NCBI RefSeq assembly: GCF_001625305.1
Contig: NW_017803904.1
Location: 104,496-168,495 of the forward strand
Source: Branchiostoma belcheri
Taxonomy: Eukaryota; Chordata; Leptocardii; Amphioxiformes; Branchiostomatidae
Direction of reading: 5' to 3'
DNA: 64,000 nucleotides
Positions 20,650 through 43,440 of the stretch are shown piece by piece. The stretch's first letter is position 1; each line of letters begins with the position of its first letter. Position numbers and translations under genes: made by a program. The notes below the pieces were generated by a model, which saw only the letters and a list, made by a program, of their open reading frames with translations, had not been told where the DNA came from and searched no databases.

Positions 20650-21079
20650 CAGTAACCCACGTTTTTTTTTTACGTAAACCCCTATGTGTCAGGGCTGTGG
20701 AAGAGGTGTATGGCAGGTATAGCTCTTGGCAGCGCTCTGTGGAAGGGCTGTGGAAGAGGTGTAGTGTCGTTGTGGGCCTTCGTAGTGCGGAGGTGCTGCT
20801 GTTTTGTTTATAACGAACTTTTAGATTGTGGCAGAGATGGTCGCCACAGTTGAGTGTGAGCTTTACCATGCTTCGGTCGTGCAGTGCCGGTCCTGTGTGC
20901 GGGTTTAATTGACGGGCGTGCCTAACATTGAGGAGGTTAAGAAGGTCAAAATAGACAGACAGAACAGGCAGACAGAATGATAATATCCAAAAGGTACCAA
21001 CTTGAAACTTAGGGAAATATTTGTTAATATTTCGATAATTGACACGGTTTTCTAAAAAACACATTTTGACATGGGCCAT
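20650..21079 (-). other. Unrecognised open frame region
   Basis: A minus-strand frame opens at 21079 and runs through this block to 20483. The part at about 20950-20730 (VRHARQLNPHTGPALHDRSM, then a basic stretch) looks protein-like and could be a retroelement remnant. The part beyond runs through the palindromic element at 20475-20640 and is not coding. I do not recognise it. Confidence 0.25.
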
Positions 21080-21264
21080 TTTGACCCTCCCATTACATTA
21101 GCAAAATTGACACGTCTCAGGCTGTAGCCATAATGAAACGCTAAGCGCTACAAAACATGTCCAGACACGCATGATGTAGCCATGTCCTCAGAAGTACGAG
21201 GCTTCGAACTCACACACGTGACTACGAATGGATCACGTTGCAACATGCATTCCACTTCGTGTTA

Positions 21265-21338
21265 TTACCTCCATGAAAAATTAATGGAGGTATCGTTTTT
21301 GGCCTCTCTCTTTCTCTCTCTCTCTCTCTCTGTATGTG

Positions 21339-21389
<51 letters not shown>

Positions 21390-22130
21390 TGTGTGTGTGC
21401 TGTGTATGTGAGTGTGTGTGTGTTTCCGCACTTATAACTTCATAACGCCTTTATGGATTGTGATGATATTTGGTATGTTGGTAAGTCGTAGGAAAACAAA
21501 GGTAACGGTCAAATATGGGCCTCCTGGTGGATGACCTTGGTACTGCAGCAGAACTTCCGGTTTTTGTATATTTTGTCCTGAACATGCTATGGTCTTGATT
21601 TTTTGGTGACAGATAGCTTATCCTGTCAGGAATAAGCAGTGTAAGTTTGGTCCCCCTAACAGCTTGTTCTGGAACTGCAGGTTAGTTTCCGGTAAAACTT
21701 TTTAAGCCAATAAGTCCAGATGGGAACAACATATTTTCATTATTTTTGGTATGTAGGAAGCTGAGAGAGAGTCGTACATGATTAAATGCAAATTATGCAA
21801 ATGAGGACTTAATTTGCATAATTTGTGAGGAAATTCTGTACAGTGTTTTATATAATAGTACTGCTATACATGTAATCTATTTAATTTGTGGCAGGCGGAA
21901 CATTAACACATACCAATCATGCAAACGATGACATTATTTGCATAATTAACGTGAAAATTGTGACTCCTTATTGGTGAATGATGGGAATTTTATACCTTGT
22001 GACATGTGTAAGTTACTTAAAGGTTAACACCGCTATGCATATATTATGTTAATGTAGAGGTCATTTGCATAATTAATGAGGACATGTCATTTACATAAAT
22101 TTCATGGACGTATGAAATCTACAAATTCTT
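21265..22130 (+). mobile_element. Octamer-rich repeat with GT microsatellite
   Basis: Starts with the hairpin TTACCTCCATGAAAAATTAA / TGGAGGTAT, then CT and GT runs (21304-21424), then GGATTGTGATGATATTTGGT, TACTGCAGCAGAACTTCCGG and repeated AATTATGCAAAT / ATTTGCATAATT (21786, 21795, 21812, 21936, 22063). Same family as 13016-13840. Confidence 0.75.
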
Positions 22131-22305
22131 GTTCCAAATGATGTTTTGGAAAAGACCACAGTTTGGAATGTATGTGCATTCCACCTCGTTTTATTCCAAA
22201 TCAAATCATGGGGAATTACGGTTGTTGTTTCCGGCACCTTCAGCGATAGATAAGATAGCGAAAGCTGTAATATTCTATAGACTAAGTAAGAATTTAATTG
22301 CAATA

Positions 22306-22465
22306 TTGCCGGTGAAAAATATAAAATAAAGGAGAAAAAGACAGGTACTCACAGGTATAGTCAGTGTGGTAGGTGAAGCCGACTTACGTCAGCTCCAACT
22401 TTATAAGAGAAAATCTTCGGGCTGGAACAAAAATACCATAATATTACTAGATTAGTGTAGACGTG
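22306..22465 (+). repeat. Direct repeat, copy 1 of 2
   Basis: About 155 bp (ATTGCCGGTGAAAAAT, GACAGGTACTCACAGGTAT, CAGCTCCAACTTTATA) repeated in the same orientation at 24458-24615. Confidence 0.7.
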
Positions 22466-22500
22466 GCAGAGGCCACCGTACGGCGTGTCGGTCGGCTTCT

Positions 22501-23061
22501 AAGGCCCTGTTCATGTGAAGTCAGTGAAAGCGCTTTACATGTGCATTACCCCGAAGCCGATTTCAAGTGGCTCCATCTGAACGCTACCAATTCACATTGA
22601 AAGCGCCTCGATCCCAAACCACTTCTAGAGGTGGTTTCGAATCGGTTTTGTAGCATCGTGATTTGCGTCTGATTTGCAATGTGATTTCAATATGACTTCA
22701 CTTGGTCATATTACGGTGTGATATTTCTTTATTTATATGCAATACCAAATTTAACGTGGCAGCAACTTCAAGAGCAGTAATGGTCAAATAATGTGTCCGT
22801 TCTAGGGCGAGCTTCACCGCCTCTGGCGGGACCACGTCGGCATTCGGCCGAGATACGCTGGGAGGGGGGCATCAGCAAGCAGGTCGTTGACCCCTGACAT
22901 TGATAACACGCTACCTTGCGTGTTTTCATCAAACAACAATGAATGCAGTTTCAGACAATCGTGATCGGGCACGGTTTGCAGGAAATGTATGGCACGTGGA
23001 CCAGATGTGCGGAATGCGAGTTACCCGAATCGCGGTTTGAGTGACTTCACATGAACAAGGA
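22501..23061 (+). mobile_element. Repeat element with TGTTCATGTGAAGTCA inverted ends
   Basis: Begins AAGGCCCTGTTCATGTGAAG and ends TGACTTCACATGAACAAGG, inverted repeats of about 17 bp. Its interior (CACCGCCTCTGGCGGGACCA, GTCGTTGACC) recurs reversed at 25613-25925. Confidence 0.6.
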
Positions 23062-23699
23062 TTAAAACGTCCGTGCAGATGTGAACGGCGGTGAAGGGCG
23101 TTGAGCGGCGGTGAACGGTGGGGAGGGGCTCTACGTGGCAGAGGCAAGCGTACGGCGTGTCGGTCGGCTTTCTATGAAACACTTCAAAATGTTTTCTCAG
23201 GTTAAAGCATTAACTTGCAAGCTTGATGTGGGTCATAATTTTACACAATGTTTTGTACAGACTGTTTTACAAACTGGGCCAAATGGTTATTAGATAAAAC
23301 AGCTAATTCTTCAATCTTTCAAACTCCTTGACTGGGCGCAGTCGCCTTCTGTTTGCAAACTATGGATTTGTCGCGAAATCCGACGCTTTCACTTGTAGAA
23401 TGAAAAATTATCAACGTAGGGACGCGGATGGGGGGGGGGGGTTGAGAGGGTTTTCACACTTTTTTTTATTTGTTGACTGAATGATAGATAATAATCACGT
23501 CACGGAATTACGTTGTACAATGGCCTAAACGTTTACAATACACATTTGCTACCTTATATCACAAATAGAGAAAAGCTTCAATGGAGAAAAACTAGAAGTA
23601 CCCTCTAGTTCACTAACAAAGGTCGCCGTTTAATGAGGCTGAATTAGCATATCTCCAAAAATAAATGTACATGTGAAACTGTGGGGCGCCTTGTGTCCT

Positions 23700-24390
23700 A
23701 TGGGGTGTGTAAGTAAATAAATAATTGATACATTAATTATAGGGAAAAGAAAGTCAGAACTTACCTTTTTCATATTATGTATACTGACATGATTTCAGGC
23801 CTTATGTTAGTATGAATCACATTAATTTTACATTTATTTTACATGTCAAAAATTATCATACGATATCACATTTTTGTTTGCGTTTTCGTGAACATCACAT
23901 AAATTTCACGGAATGCCAGATGTTTTTACAACTTCTTACATTTTGTAGTCGGCCGCATTTCACATAACTTTTACATTAAACCACATTTTATAAAATTTGA
24001 TTCAGGTTAACATTATTTTACATATTTACTGAGAGCACGTTTCATAAAAATCACAAGACATCGAAGGTAAAAGAACATAGACAGTCACATAAGTTCACAA
24101 TATGGGTAGAGAGCCAACGTCACATTTAGATAACATGTTTTCAAATTTTGAAAATGTGTTTTTTCCTGACCGTCCGTGGAACATGTGAAAAAAATCTGAC
24201 GCAAAATAGTAACATTTTTCACGTGTCACGCTTCGGAAACGTTATTTTATGTGATCATCTGCCAACGTATGTGATAAAATGCGATGCTGTAGAACCTAAC
24301 AACTTTTCACGTTATGTCACATTTTCTAAGAATTCTACATAAAATTCACATAATTTTCACATTTCTGCACATGGTAGCGCATAAATTAGC
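23700..24390. other. AT-rich intergenic, repeated (T)CACAT motif, no gene seen
   Basis: Many short CACAT/TTACAT/TCACAT words on the plus strand, giving a quasi-periodic texture but no clean repeat unit and no coding region. Confidence 0.4.
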
Positions 24391-24457
24391 TTATAATAAT
24401 AACGGACAATACCACCCGTTTTTGTGTTGTACAGGGTGTACGAGTTTCCTGTTTAGA

Positions 24458-24615
24458 AATATTGCCGGTGAAAAAATGTAAAAAAAAGACAGGTACTCAC
24501 AGGTATGTTCAGTGTGGTAGGTGAAGTGAAGCCGACCTACGTCAGCTCCAACTTTATAGAAAAACTTCGCTAATCTAATAATATACCATAATATTATCAG
24601 ATTAGTGTTGACGTC
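24458..24615 (+). repeat. Direct repeat, copy 2 of 2
   Basis: Matches 22306-22465. Preceded and followed by two copies of a block reading ACCACCCGTTTT-GTTGTACAGGGTGTAC (near 24414 and 24685). Confidence 0.7.
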
Positions 24616-25612
24616 AGTGCAGTCTACGATTGTGATTGGCCAAATGTCGTGGTGTGATCCATTATTCATAATAACGGCCCATACCACCCGTTTTGTTGTA
24701 CAGGGTGTACAGTACTGTACATGCAAGATGAACGGTTATCAGCCATATTCAGAAATGCACTATTAGAGCCACGATTTGTGAGAGACGAGGCAAAAACGCT
24801 ATAATGTCGTATTTGTTGTTGGGAAGCCGTGACTAGCCATTTTTTTTGTATTCTTCATATCAAGCATGTTAAATACGGCGGTTAAAATATGTTGATTCAA
24901 ATTCAGTCAGGCGTTATCTAATGCGTCATTCACACGTATTTGACGCGACACTCTAAAGACCGACGAGCCGTAAAGGGTTAACTTTGACAGCTCTGAGACG
25001 GAGGTCACAGAACACAGTGATTACCCACGACCCGTGAAATACTAAAAATGGCGAGGATAAGATCTTGAAGCGTTTGTAAAACACTTTAACCGGAAACCAG
25101 TGAAGTACAATGCCCTTACTGTATTGTTGTATAATAAGTCGGCTTTTAGATAGTATAGCTAGGATTGTGACGTTTGCCCGTCCGCCACGTAACTGTCACA
25201 TCTGTCACTGCCGCCACGTGACTGTCACAGCTGCCTACCAGGGTGAGTCTGCTGTAGCTCGTTGACCTCCGTGGGAGTCCATATAAAAGAGGCCGTCAAA
25301 ATGTAAAAAAAAAACACACACATAAAAAACATCAAATTTTTATTATCTACATTGTAGATAATGCCGTGAAGTTCAACATATGATCTGCTCGTGTTTCTCT
25401 AATAGTACAAGTTACTATAAATTTGACTACGTTGAACAGACCTTAGAGGCCTTAACTATAATAGAAATCTCCAAATCAGAGGCGAAAATTGTGTTCTGTC
25501 ACTTCAATGGTTGCCCTGATGTCATCGTACCACCTGGAGTCAGTACGGCATAATTAGGCCCCGTTCACACGGAGAGGCTGTAACCGATTTCGATCCAGAT
25601 CCTACCCAAGCC

Positions 25613-25925
25613 GTATTTAAGGCCTTGTTCACATGAAAAGGCCAAACAGCGGGTAACTCACATTCCTGACATCTGGTCCATAGATTCCTTTCAAACCGTG
25701 TCCGATAATGGTTCTCCTAATCTACATTAATTGTTTAATGAAAACACCGGTACCCATGGTAGCGTGTAATTAATGTCAGAGGTCAACGACCTGCTTGCTG
25801 GTGCCCCCTCCCAACGTACCTCCGCCGAATGCCGACGTGGTCCCGCCAGAGGCGGTGAAGCTCGTCCTAGAACGGACACATTACTCGACCATTCCTTTAA
25901 GGTGCTGCCACGTAAATTCTGGTTT
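25613..25925 (-). mobile_element. Second copy of the 22501-23061 repeat, inverted
   Basis: Reverse complement of the interior of that element: GACGTGGTCCCGCCAGAGGC, GGTGAAGCTCGTCCTAGAAC. A separate GGCCCCGTTCACACGG end lies at 25558. Confidence 0.6.
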
Positions 25926-26049
25926 TGCAAATAAACAAAGAAACATCTCCCCGTAATCCATGTCAAGGTTCTACTTAATATAGGCAACCATTCACAGACA
26001 TAACTGTTAGATTTATCTAGAACATAGCGTAATAGCTCAAAAAACATCT

Positions 26050-27768
26050 GCAGGGCTCACTTCACAAAAATGATTATTTCACAGCAAATATTCAGTGGCC
26101 AACGTATCGTTTAAAGCAACAGGTATCAGACTTATCTGACACATATCATCATTGATAAATCCCACGTTTCATTCAGTGCAAGAACCTACAGAAGCAAACA
26201 TGTCAGAAACTTGGGCTTTAGAACTGTCATTTCATTGACACTGCCATAACTTTAAATATTAAAACAACTCCTATTGTAATTAGATATATTTGGTAACCAT
26301 TTAAGCTACAATAGTTCTGTGGGTGAAGGTCAGGCATCCAGGTAATACAATACGCATAAATATGCATACTAAAGCATCTAGATGTGATTTTGGAAGCAGC
26401 TTAAGTAATTGTTTTTAGGCGACAATACTATAGCTAATGTCATTGTTATCATTATTATTATTATTGTTATTGAATATTGTTATTGAATAACTGATAAGTA
26501 AGCTTCTGGTTATACATTTTGTTACTTGAATGGATTTTTTCTGATTAAATGCTCTGCTTTTGTTTAAAATATGTTTTGTTATTTTTCATGCTAAGTTTGT
26601 TTCACATAACAATTAACCATAGATGACTGTTCTCGCTTTCATGCAGAAACTTAAATCTGATCGATAATATTTCAATATTTCATTTATCAATTGTAGAATA
26701 ATGTGTACCACGATACTATTATTGGAATGAAATAACACTACATTAAAAATGCAGCTTTAAGACATAGTAGCGAAAAAGTGATGGTTCAAAGGCTTTCTTC
26801 ATGTAGCGTATGATCAGGTATTATATGCACTACAAATGAACTCTTATAAAAGTGTCGATAATGCTTTAGAAATAGAAAAAAAAGTGGTTTAAATTTATTT
26901 AGGGAGGGGGTGTGGCCCTCGGCAACTTTCACCTCGGATAGCGCCTGAACGTCCTTTCTAACACCAATATTATTTTATGTAATAATATGTAATTTTCAGA
27001 ATTGAATATTCATAATTTATGCTAATTTGATGACATCATTGGCCGCGGGTAGGTGTCTTGTTGTTTTACGTGTGGAGGTTTGGCTCTTGAGTCTTTGCCT
27101 AAAGCTCTCTTATACACTGGGCCGCCAGGTTTATGTCACCATCCGAAATGCCTACAATCCTTCACACCATGTTCGCCTTGACACCCCAGCTACACATATA
27201 TCTGAATCGAAGTGAATTGACCCTATATAGATACGTCGATGACGCTTAGACATCGAGGTAATAAGATACGCCAAAAAAAGAACAGTTACTCGAGCAACTG
27301 AATATGGTTTCGGTCAGATGTTTCAGGTACCATCCACTACCTTTCGTCAGTGACAAGAGACCAGAGGATAAATGCAGGTTTATAAGTACGAACTATTGAA
27401 ACGTTTGACCATTTCCAAAATCAAATGCAGTTGTTTTAGTAGCTGTTTTTTTGGCGTGACTCCTAGAGAGTAGAGAGTATACCGAGGTACTAATTGGTCT
27501 ACGTCCGTTACAGAAGTTACGCTTTTTCGTTTTCTTCCTTTGTTTGTGTTCTTTGAATTTGCTTCTTTACAGTTCAAGGGGCCAATGCAGGATTAGTAAG
27601 TTTCTAGATGAGTTTTTTTATGTTACGTTTAGACTTTTTACATGAATAGAACTTGTTCTCAACTCTACACGTGAACATATAAAATGTTAACATTATATTT
27701 TTCGTTTTTCGGTAAAAACAAACTGCATATCTAAAGTACTGATTGTCTGTTTGAGCTTAGGACATTGA
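26050..27768. other. Intergenic, no gene established
   Basis: AT-rich, no family matches. At 27574-27596 a 23-bp stretch sits between a good acceptor (TTGCTTCTTTACAG) and donor (GTAAGTTT), a possible micro-exon, but no partner exon is recognisable. Confidence 0.35.
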
Positions 27769-28707
27769 GTCTCTAAAGAGCACGATACATGTTTTTAGGG
27801 GCCGAGAGGAGGAGGAATTCGAATGACCGGTGTATTTGTCATTGCTGGAACACTGGTCATGCTGGCTTTAATACATTTAATAGCCTTTCCATACACTCTT
27901 TCTCTAATATTTTGCAATGTAACAGATTCTATTGAGGAAAAAATAGAAGTGTCAGTAATTGAATTTTTTAACACAATAAAAATTTGGAACATACATATAA
28001 CATGCGGACATGTCACCAGAAAAAAATACAATGCGTGCGTTTTGTTCAAGAACAGAAGATAAAAATGATCTGTGGAAAATTACGTTTGAGTATTGCAGTA
28101 TTGTTTGGACTGAAAATATTTACATTTGCAAATACAAAAAACTAATCCAACATCAAGAGAAGGCTGTTCATGTTGCAATCAAAGCTTTTATTATCAATGT
28201 GTATTTTTAAATTTAACTTCTAACTGAGGAATTGTTGCCTAACTTCGGAAACGTTTCAAAGTTTTACCCACAATTCGTGAAGACAGAGGTCAACAGCTCA
28301 ATGACATGCAGCGTACCTTGTTTGAGAACCGGTTATCATGATAAAATAAAGATATTATACTAAGACAAAGGTAGATTCAGACCTCAGTATACATCTGACT
28401 GCTATGGAGATAAGATGGGCAAAGGTCTGACTGAGACAGGAACCAAGACAAATTACTCCTCAGGACACTTAACATCAATAGACAACAGAAATGAAGTACG
28501 GTTGTAAGAAGATGATCTCACATAATCTAGAATGTACTGACAACACTAAGTCAGGCTTGTATGCCTGGTAGAGTCTGACATTTGCTTTCCGTTACGTATA
28601 ATGTGCAGTTCTGGCAGAGCTCAAGTCTACATGAATACTGTTGTTTTAACCCCAAAATTAACGGCTTTTTTTAAAACAAACACTTGTATATCGTGCTCTT
28701 TAGAGAC
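27769..28707. mobile_element. DNA element with 19-bp inverted ends
   Basis: GTCTCTAAAGAGCACGATA at 27769-27787 and its perfect complement at 28689-28707. Within it, 27823-28062 reads a 79-residue frame with one strong hydrophobic segment (VFVIAGTLVMLALIHLIAF). No transposase signature; target duplication unclear. Confidence 0.7.
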
Positions 28708-29254
28708 TATGAGGGCACATTCCCCGTGAATGAGCACACTGGCAGTCCTGTTCGACAACGAAGGACTACCAAGAAGAGACTCAATGTCCTTAGCCCAAAC
28801 AGACAATCAGCCCTTTACATCAGCAGGTTTTCTTCAGTTCAAAGAAAAAAAAATGTAATGTTGACATTTCCTATGTTCTATGCAGCGTTATTGAAGTTCC
28901 ATTTATGTGTAGATAAAAAAGAAATCATGAAAAGCAATAATCCAGTATCAGCCTATGGTTCTGTAAACGCTGCCATATGAAAGAGCCAATTCAAAGAACA
29001 AACACAGACAAGGGAGTTGCAGCCTGACAGAACCTGCACAGACCAATCTGTACCTCTGTATATTCAACTGGAGTAGCTGTCGTATCGTCTGTAGCATTTG
29101 CAGGCAAGGCTGAAGACAACAACTCCTACATCGCACCAGCTTAGCGAGAGGCTGCATGATCTAAGTAAGTTAAAATTTAGATACTGGATCGGGTCGAGCA
29201 TCTGGGAGTTGTGTAAGTGAACCTTCTTCAGTTGTGTTTACAAGCAAGGAAGAT

Positions 29255-39092
<9,838 letters not shown>

Positions 39093-39353
39093 GTTGCCGG
39101 ACACTAACCCAGCTGACAGGTCGAGGATTCAAATTGTTTGATAAGCATCACCCCCACTCACTCTACATCCATTTTTTTTAATCGGTGACATCTTTAAACC
39201 TACTTATTTGGTAATCTCGGACTTTCGTTAGAGGAAATTTACACATACATAGTATTTCATACATAATCATACTCAGAGAGTTGAAGACCTACATTTATAT
39301 AGTTCAACTTCCAGCGTTTTCTACCGTATATCATTTCGATACTTATATTTTTT

Positions 39354-40200
39354 TCATACAGCCCAGTCTCTAACTCTATAATGAAATTTATTTTCAAGAA
39401 TGTCCTTTAGTGTAGAGTATGGACGGCCTCTTCCCATCTTCACTTCAGGAGACCAAAGAAGCAGTTTTCCACCTGGTTCGCCATGCCGAGTAACATGGCC
39501 GGCTAGACTTAACCTACGGCGCTTAACTACTGTAGAGATTGGTGGAAGGGAGCCGTAGACTTGTTTATTAGTTGTAAATCCCCACCAAGGTTTGTTCTGT
39601 ATGACCTGTAGCATCTTGGTGAAGGCGCCATCCAGCTTCCTGACCTGTGAAACATTCATAGTCCACGACTCGCAGCCGGATAACAAAAGTGAAACAACAC
39701 AAGCTTGAAACACTTTGGTTTTTGTTTCCTCCCTGACCCGTCATTTCCAGACTCTTTGGAGAGAATGTATGGCACTCCATGCCTGCCCAATTCTAACCTC
39801 CATGTCATGTTTTGAATCTGTATATCCCACCAAATATCTGAAGTCAGTGACCCTTTCAATTGTAGATCCGTCAGAAGCACAGAGCTGTTCCGAGATTGTG
39901 CTATTTAAATAAAAGAATTTAGTTTTTTAAGCATTACGATACAGTCCAATGGCTTGACATGCAGTTTCAACTCTGTAGAGCAGATCTTGTAGAAGTTGTA
40001 TTGTGTCCTCGAGAAGAGCAATATCATCCACGAAATCAAGGTCAGGGAGGGTCTCTTGATCTGCCGGGTAGCGACCACTACGACGGTGATGCAGGGTGAG
40101 GCCATCAGTTTCTGTGATGGCTAACCGTAATGAATAGTCTTAACATATAATAAATAAGGATGGGGCAAGGGGGTCACCCAGTAGAACACCAGTATTAATG
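39354..40200 (-). pseudogene. LINE reverse transcriptase fragment
   Basis: Minus-strand pieces in shifting frames: GDPLAPSLFII, DLDFVDDIALLEDT (the RT F-x-DD catalytic box), SDGSTIERVTDFRYLVGYTD, LSGCESWTMNVSQVRKLDGA and the terminal RRRLSLAGHVTRHGEPGG then GRGRPYSTLKDIL. Stops and frameshifts make it a dead copy, in reverse orientation downstream of the FREP gene. Paralog at 53956-54770. Confidence 0.85.
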
Positions 40201-41189
40201 TAATAATTAAAGCTAAAAGGGAAATATTGCCTATACAGGCATCTTCATCTAGTCAATATATAACTACACACACCACTTAAGAAGCTCATCATACTCTCAA
40301 TTGACAATTTTATCTTGATTGTTATTAACTAGGAATCTAGATTGCTTTTGTTTGTTTGTTTATTGAGATCTCCATTAGAATGGTAAATTCCATACAATTC
40401 TTCCTGGATTCCAGCAATGTAAAAAAAAATAACATCAATAATTACTTTTAGCAATAATTATAAAAAATAAAACATACAAATTATGCTAAAAATAATGACA
40501 AACTTTAAACCAAATAAGCATACAGAAATAAAAGTGCATTGGACATCAGAGGTCAAATAATAGACATAATATGTCTGAAATACAAGTAATAATTGATGTA
40601 TTTTTAAATAAATGAAAAATTGAAGTAATAAAACAGTGAACAAATATTTGACACAAATAATAACAAAAATATAAAAAACAAATGAACCAATCTATATGCA
40701 ACAAAATGTAATTCCTTTAAATTCAGTGATTAAATAAATAACTACAAAAGAAGAGGGCTCGTAAATCGATACTAGATTGCTAGACATCTGATTTTGCTTT
40801 TGTTCAGAAAAAATGAAATATGCAAGATGCATTCATGTTGTGTTTGAAGCTATAAGTATGAGATCGTCATTCTTTCTAAACCCCTTGATGTATGGTACCC
40901 TAGAAGTTTTGTCATGTTTAAAACATTCCCTGTCAGCCTGTATGAGGGTTAGAGCACAATAAAAAGACATTCGATGATGCAGTGCTTGTTTTTGTTTTCT
41001 TCTTCATTCCATATAGCAGATTGTTATAGGTTATTTTACAGTAACTAAAATGTATTTTTAAGCAATACCATACCTAACCGCTAGGGTGGTTTTGAAAAAC
41101 GTCTTCATCGTAAAATAATTGGGATCGTCTAAAATGGTTAAGGGTGTTTCCTTGTCTTTTGCATATATGAACAGTATAACCTGCTCAAG
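40201..41189. other. AT-rich spacer, no gene seen
   Basis: Duplicated at 54771-55719. Contains no recognisable coding or element ends. Confidence 0.5.
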
Positions 41190-41545
41190 GCGACCAGAGG
41201 ACAGGTGGTCTCCTTGAAGAGGATCCCCTCACAACATGACTGAGACATAAATGTTTTAAGGTGAAGTTGGTTTAATGTCAAATGCTGTAAGCATCTTAAT
41301 TTCTGTCGTAAATGTAAGTGGGGAGGGTGGCACATGGAACAATTTACATCGAACAAAAGAATCAACACGATCAAAAATGGTGTGGTCGTCATGGGCAGGT
41401 TGGACCTTGAGCAGACACAACTCACGGCGGTCACGGTCGACCGTGTTGGCCAGGTAGTCACCTTGGACAAGTTGCTTAATTCTTGCACGGAAAGGAAGAA
41501 CGGAGAAAAAGCAGTCACCATGGCAAGGTCTCTTTGGCAGGTAAA
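41190..41545. repeat. Fragment of the mariner/pogo-like element
   Basis: GACAGGTGGTCTCCTTGAAG, ACAACATGACTGAGACATAA, GCTGTAAGCATCTTAATT and AAAAAGCAGTCACCATGGCA match 36763-38167 without the piggyBac insertion. Confidence 0.75.
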
Positions 41546-42014
41546 ATTATTGATTCTATTATTGAGATACATGTATTATTTTTCTACCAATTACGTATAT
41601 AGTAACAATTATTGAAAATTAACAAAAGAGCCCTTCCTGTTTTTTTTTCTCTGTCGTCTAAACTGAGATATACATACAGGTTTATGAAAAAGATCAATGT
41701 AATAATAAAGACTGGGTCGATCTGTTGTTTTCAATATTTATGGTTCTAAACGTCCTCTTAAAAGCTAATTAAACTGAGGTCTCACTCTATGATCTCGTGT
41801 AAGTGGCACCAGACTAATGCTAGAATTAATCCAACAATCCAGTGCAATAAATTTCTTCATTTTTTTCTAAATATCTAAACCTTTTTCAAGACATGGCAAT
41901 GGCACCCTCAAGGTTTTTCAATCTATTTCTAAAAAGCCATGTGTTTGCGTTTGCACGTACAGCAGACAAACTTATTCTCACCTTGTTTAAGTGAGCAAAT
42001 TCTTGTCACGTACC

Positions 42015-42115
42015 TTCTTCAAGTACACAAGATCGGTGGAGTGGCAGAATTCGAACTCGGGAACTCTTGGTTCCGAGCCGAACGCTTTGTCGCTGCGCTA
42101 CAAAAACATGGCCCC
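42015..42115 (-). repeat. SINE head fragment
   Basis: Reverse complement shows a tRNA-like B box (CCGAGTTCGAATTCTG) and GATCTTGTG, as in the SINEs at 3906 and 14090, ending in GGGGCCATG. Paralog at 56645-56740. Confidence 0.65.
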
Positions 42116-42507
42116 ACAACATCAAAATTATATGTTTTCAGTTGAGTCATGATGGAATTGCTATGGCTTTAACTGTTATATATTTATGGAATAGAAAAAA
42201 TAATTATTTGACCTACAATGGTTCGCTGTTGCATGAAGGGGAGGAAATGAGCCACAGACGCCCCCTTGCGGAGCATCAGTCTAACTACATTCCCGAACAC
42301 GAAGAAGAAGTACAGCGCTGTTCCGGTGCTTGTAATGTCGGTTCCTGGTTCGTCGTTATCAGGGTTTGCACCTGTCTTTAACGATCAATAATTAAAGTCT
42401 ATTAACCATGCCAAGGAGCTTTAAATAGATATGATCATTAGTACATTCAAAAACAGATTTCGTATCATTATTATGGTTTAGAAAAAGTTAAAAGGCAGCA
42501 TTTCATA

Positions 42508-42618
42508 GCCTGTGTGCCATCCTATTTGTATGCCGGTGCTTTTATCCCCCCCCTTAAATTTCTTAGGGAGGAGTATACGTATGGGAGCCCCGGCATACAA
42601 ATAGGATGGCACCCAGGC
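42508..42618. mobile_element. Hairpin MITE, GCCTGTGTGCCATCCTATTT ends, TA-flanked
   Basis: Arms of about 30 bp (GCCTG.GTGCCATCCTATTTGTATGCCGG) are inverted repeats, flanked by TA on both sides. Absent from the paralogous site near 57125, so it inserted after the segmental duplication. Confidence 0.8.
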
Positions 42619-42956
42619 TAAACATGTCAAACAAGAAGTCGGAAAATTCAGACTTTGAGTTCCGGAAAGCCTTTTGTTTTCTTAGATTGTAGAAACTATG
42701 AGCGGATCTTTATGATATTTGGTAGGTAATTTGTTCTATTTGGTAACTGATCCCGCCATACCAGCGTATGGCGTGATCGTGTAGTGAGAATGCCGTGTTA
42801 GCCGGATCGTGCACGCCGGGACAACATGGACCAGGCGCCGCAGACCGCCCCCAGCATTCACGCACCGCGGGCCGCCTGTCGCAAACGCCAATAAACAAAC
42901 AGAAGTTTCAACTATCACCTGTTATTGACAGATATTCTACTTCAACTTTGCAGTTA

Positions 42957-43168
42957 GGCCCGATTTACACGTGCATGCATCTTTTTTTTTTCTGTGGCAC
43001 CTCCAGTAGGTGCCACAGGAAAACCGCCGCGCGGCGACGCGCGTCTATGGCGGAGGTTGTTTACATGCTAACAAAATCTGTCGCACAGAACGCGCAGTGC
43101 GGCGCCGAGCGCGCGCGCGCGTCGTTTTCCGCCCAACAGATATAAACGACGCACGTGTAAATCGGGCC
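42957..43168. mobile_element. Harbinger-like MITE with TTA target duplication
   Basis: 212 bp with inverted ends GGCCCGATTTACACGTGC, flanked by TTA at 42954-42956 and 43169-43171. Interior has a hairpin (GTGGCACCTCC.GTAGGTGCCAC) and a CGCGCG-rich run. TTA duplications fit PIF/Harbinger. Confidence 0.8.
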
Positions 43169-43194
43169 TTAGTTTAGTCTATGTTGGCAGATGT

Positions 43195-43440
43195 TGTTCT
43201 GATCGATTGCTAACTATTGAAAGAATCCTGTTAATAGTGAAAAATTGCACAATTAACAGGATGGTCCTGTCCATGGTGGGAAAATTGTTGTTTTTTTTTG
43301 GACAGAATGGTCCTGTCAATAGCGAATGTTTCCCCACTATTGACAGGATGGTCCTGTTGATAGTGCAAATGTTTCACTATTGACAGCATAGAGCAGATTT
43401 TCCACTATTGTCAGGATGTCCTGACAATAGCCTGAGGCAT
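43195..43440. repeat. Cluster of CTATTGACAGGA inverted words
   Basis: The words CACTATTGACAGGATGGTCC and GGTCCTGTCAATAG alternate in both orientations five or six times, able to fold into several hairpins. Confidence 0.6.

Noticed and set aside
20483..21079. 198-residue minus-strand gene
   Set aside because: Half of it crosses the palindromic element at 20475-20640; no start context or splice support.
25282..25289. TATAAAAG at 25282 as a promoter
   Set aside because: Good TATA match, but no exon or gene follows within reach; probably chance or part of a repeat.
27823..28062. A GPCR or channel fragment suggested by the hydrophobic segment
   Set aside because: No family motif; it lies entirely inside an inverted-repeat element.
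29234..29254. Earlier start of the membrane FREP
   Set aside because: The frame begins there with GTG; the first ATG in good context is 29255.
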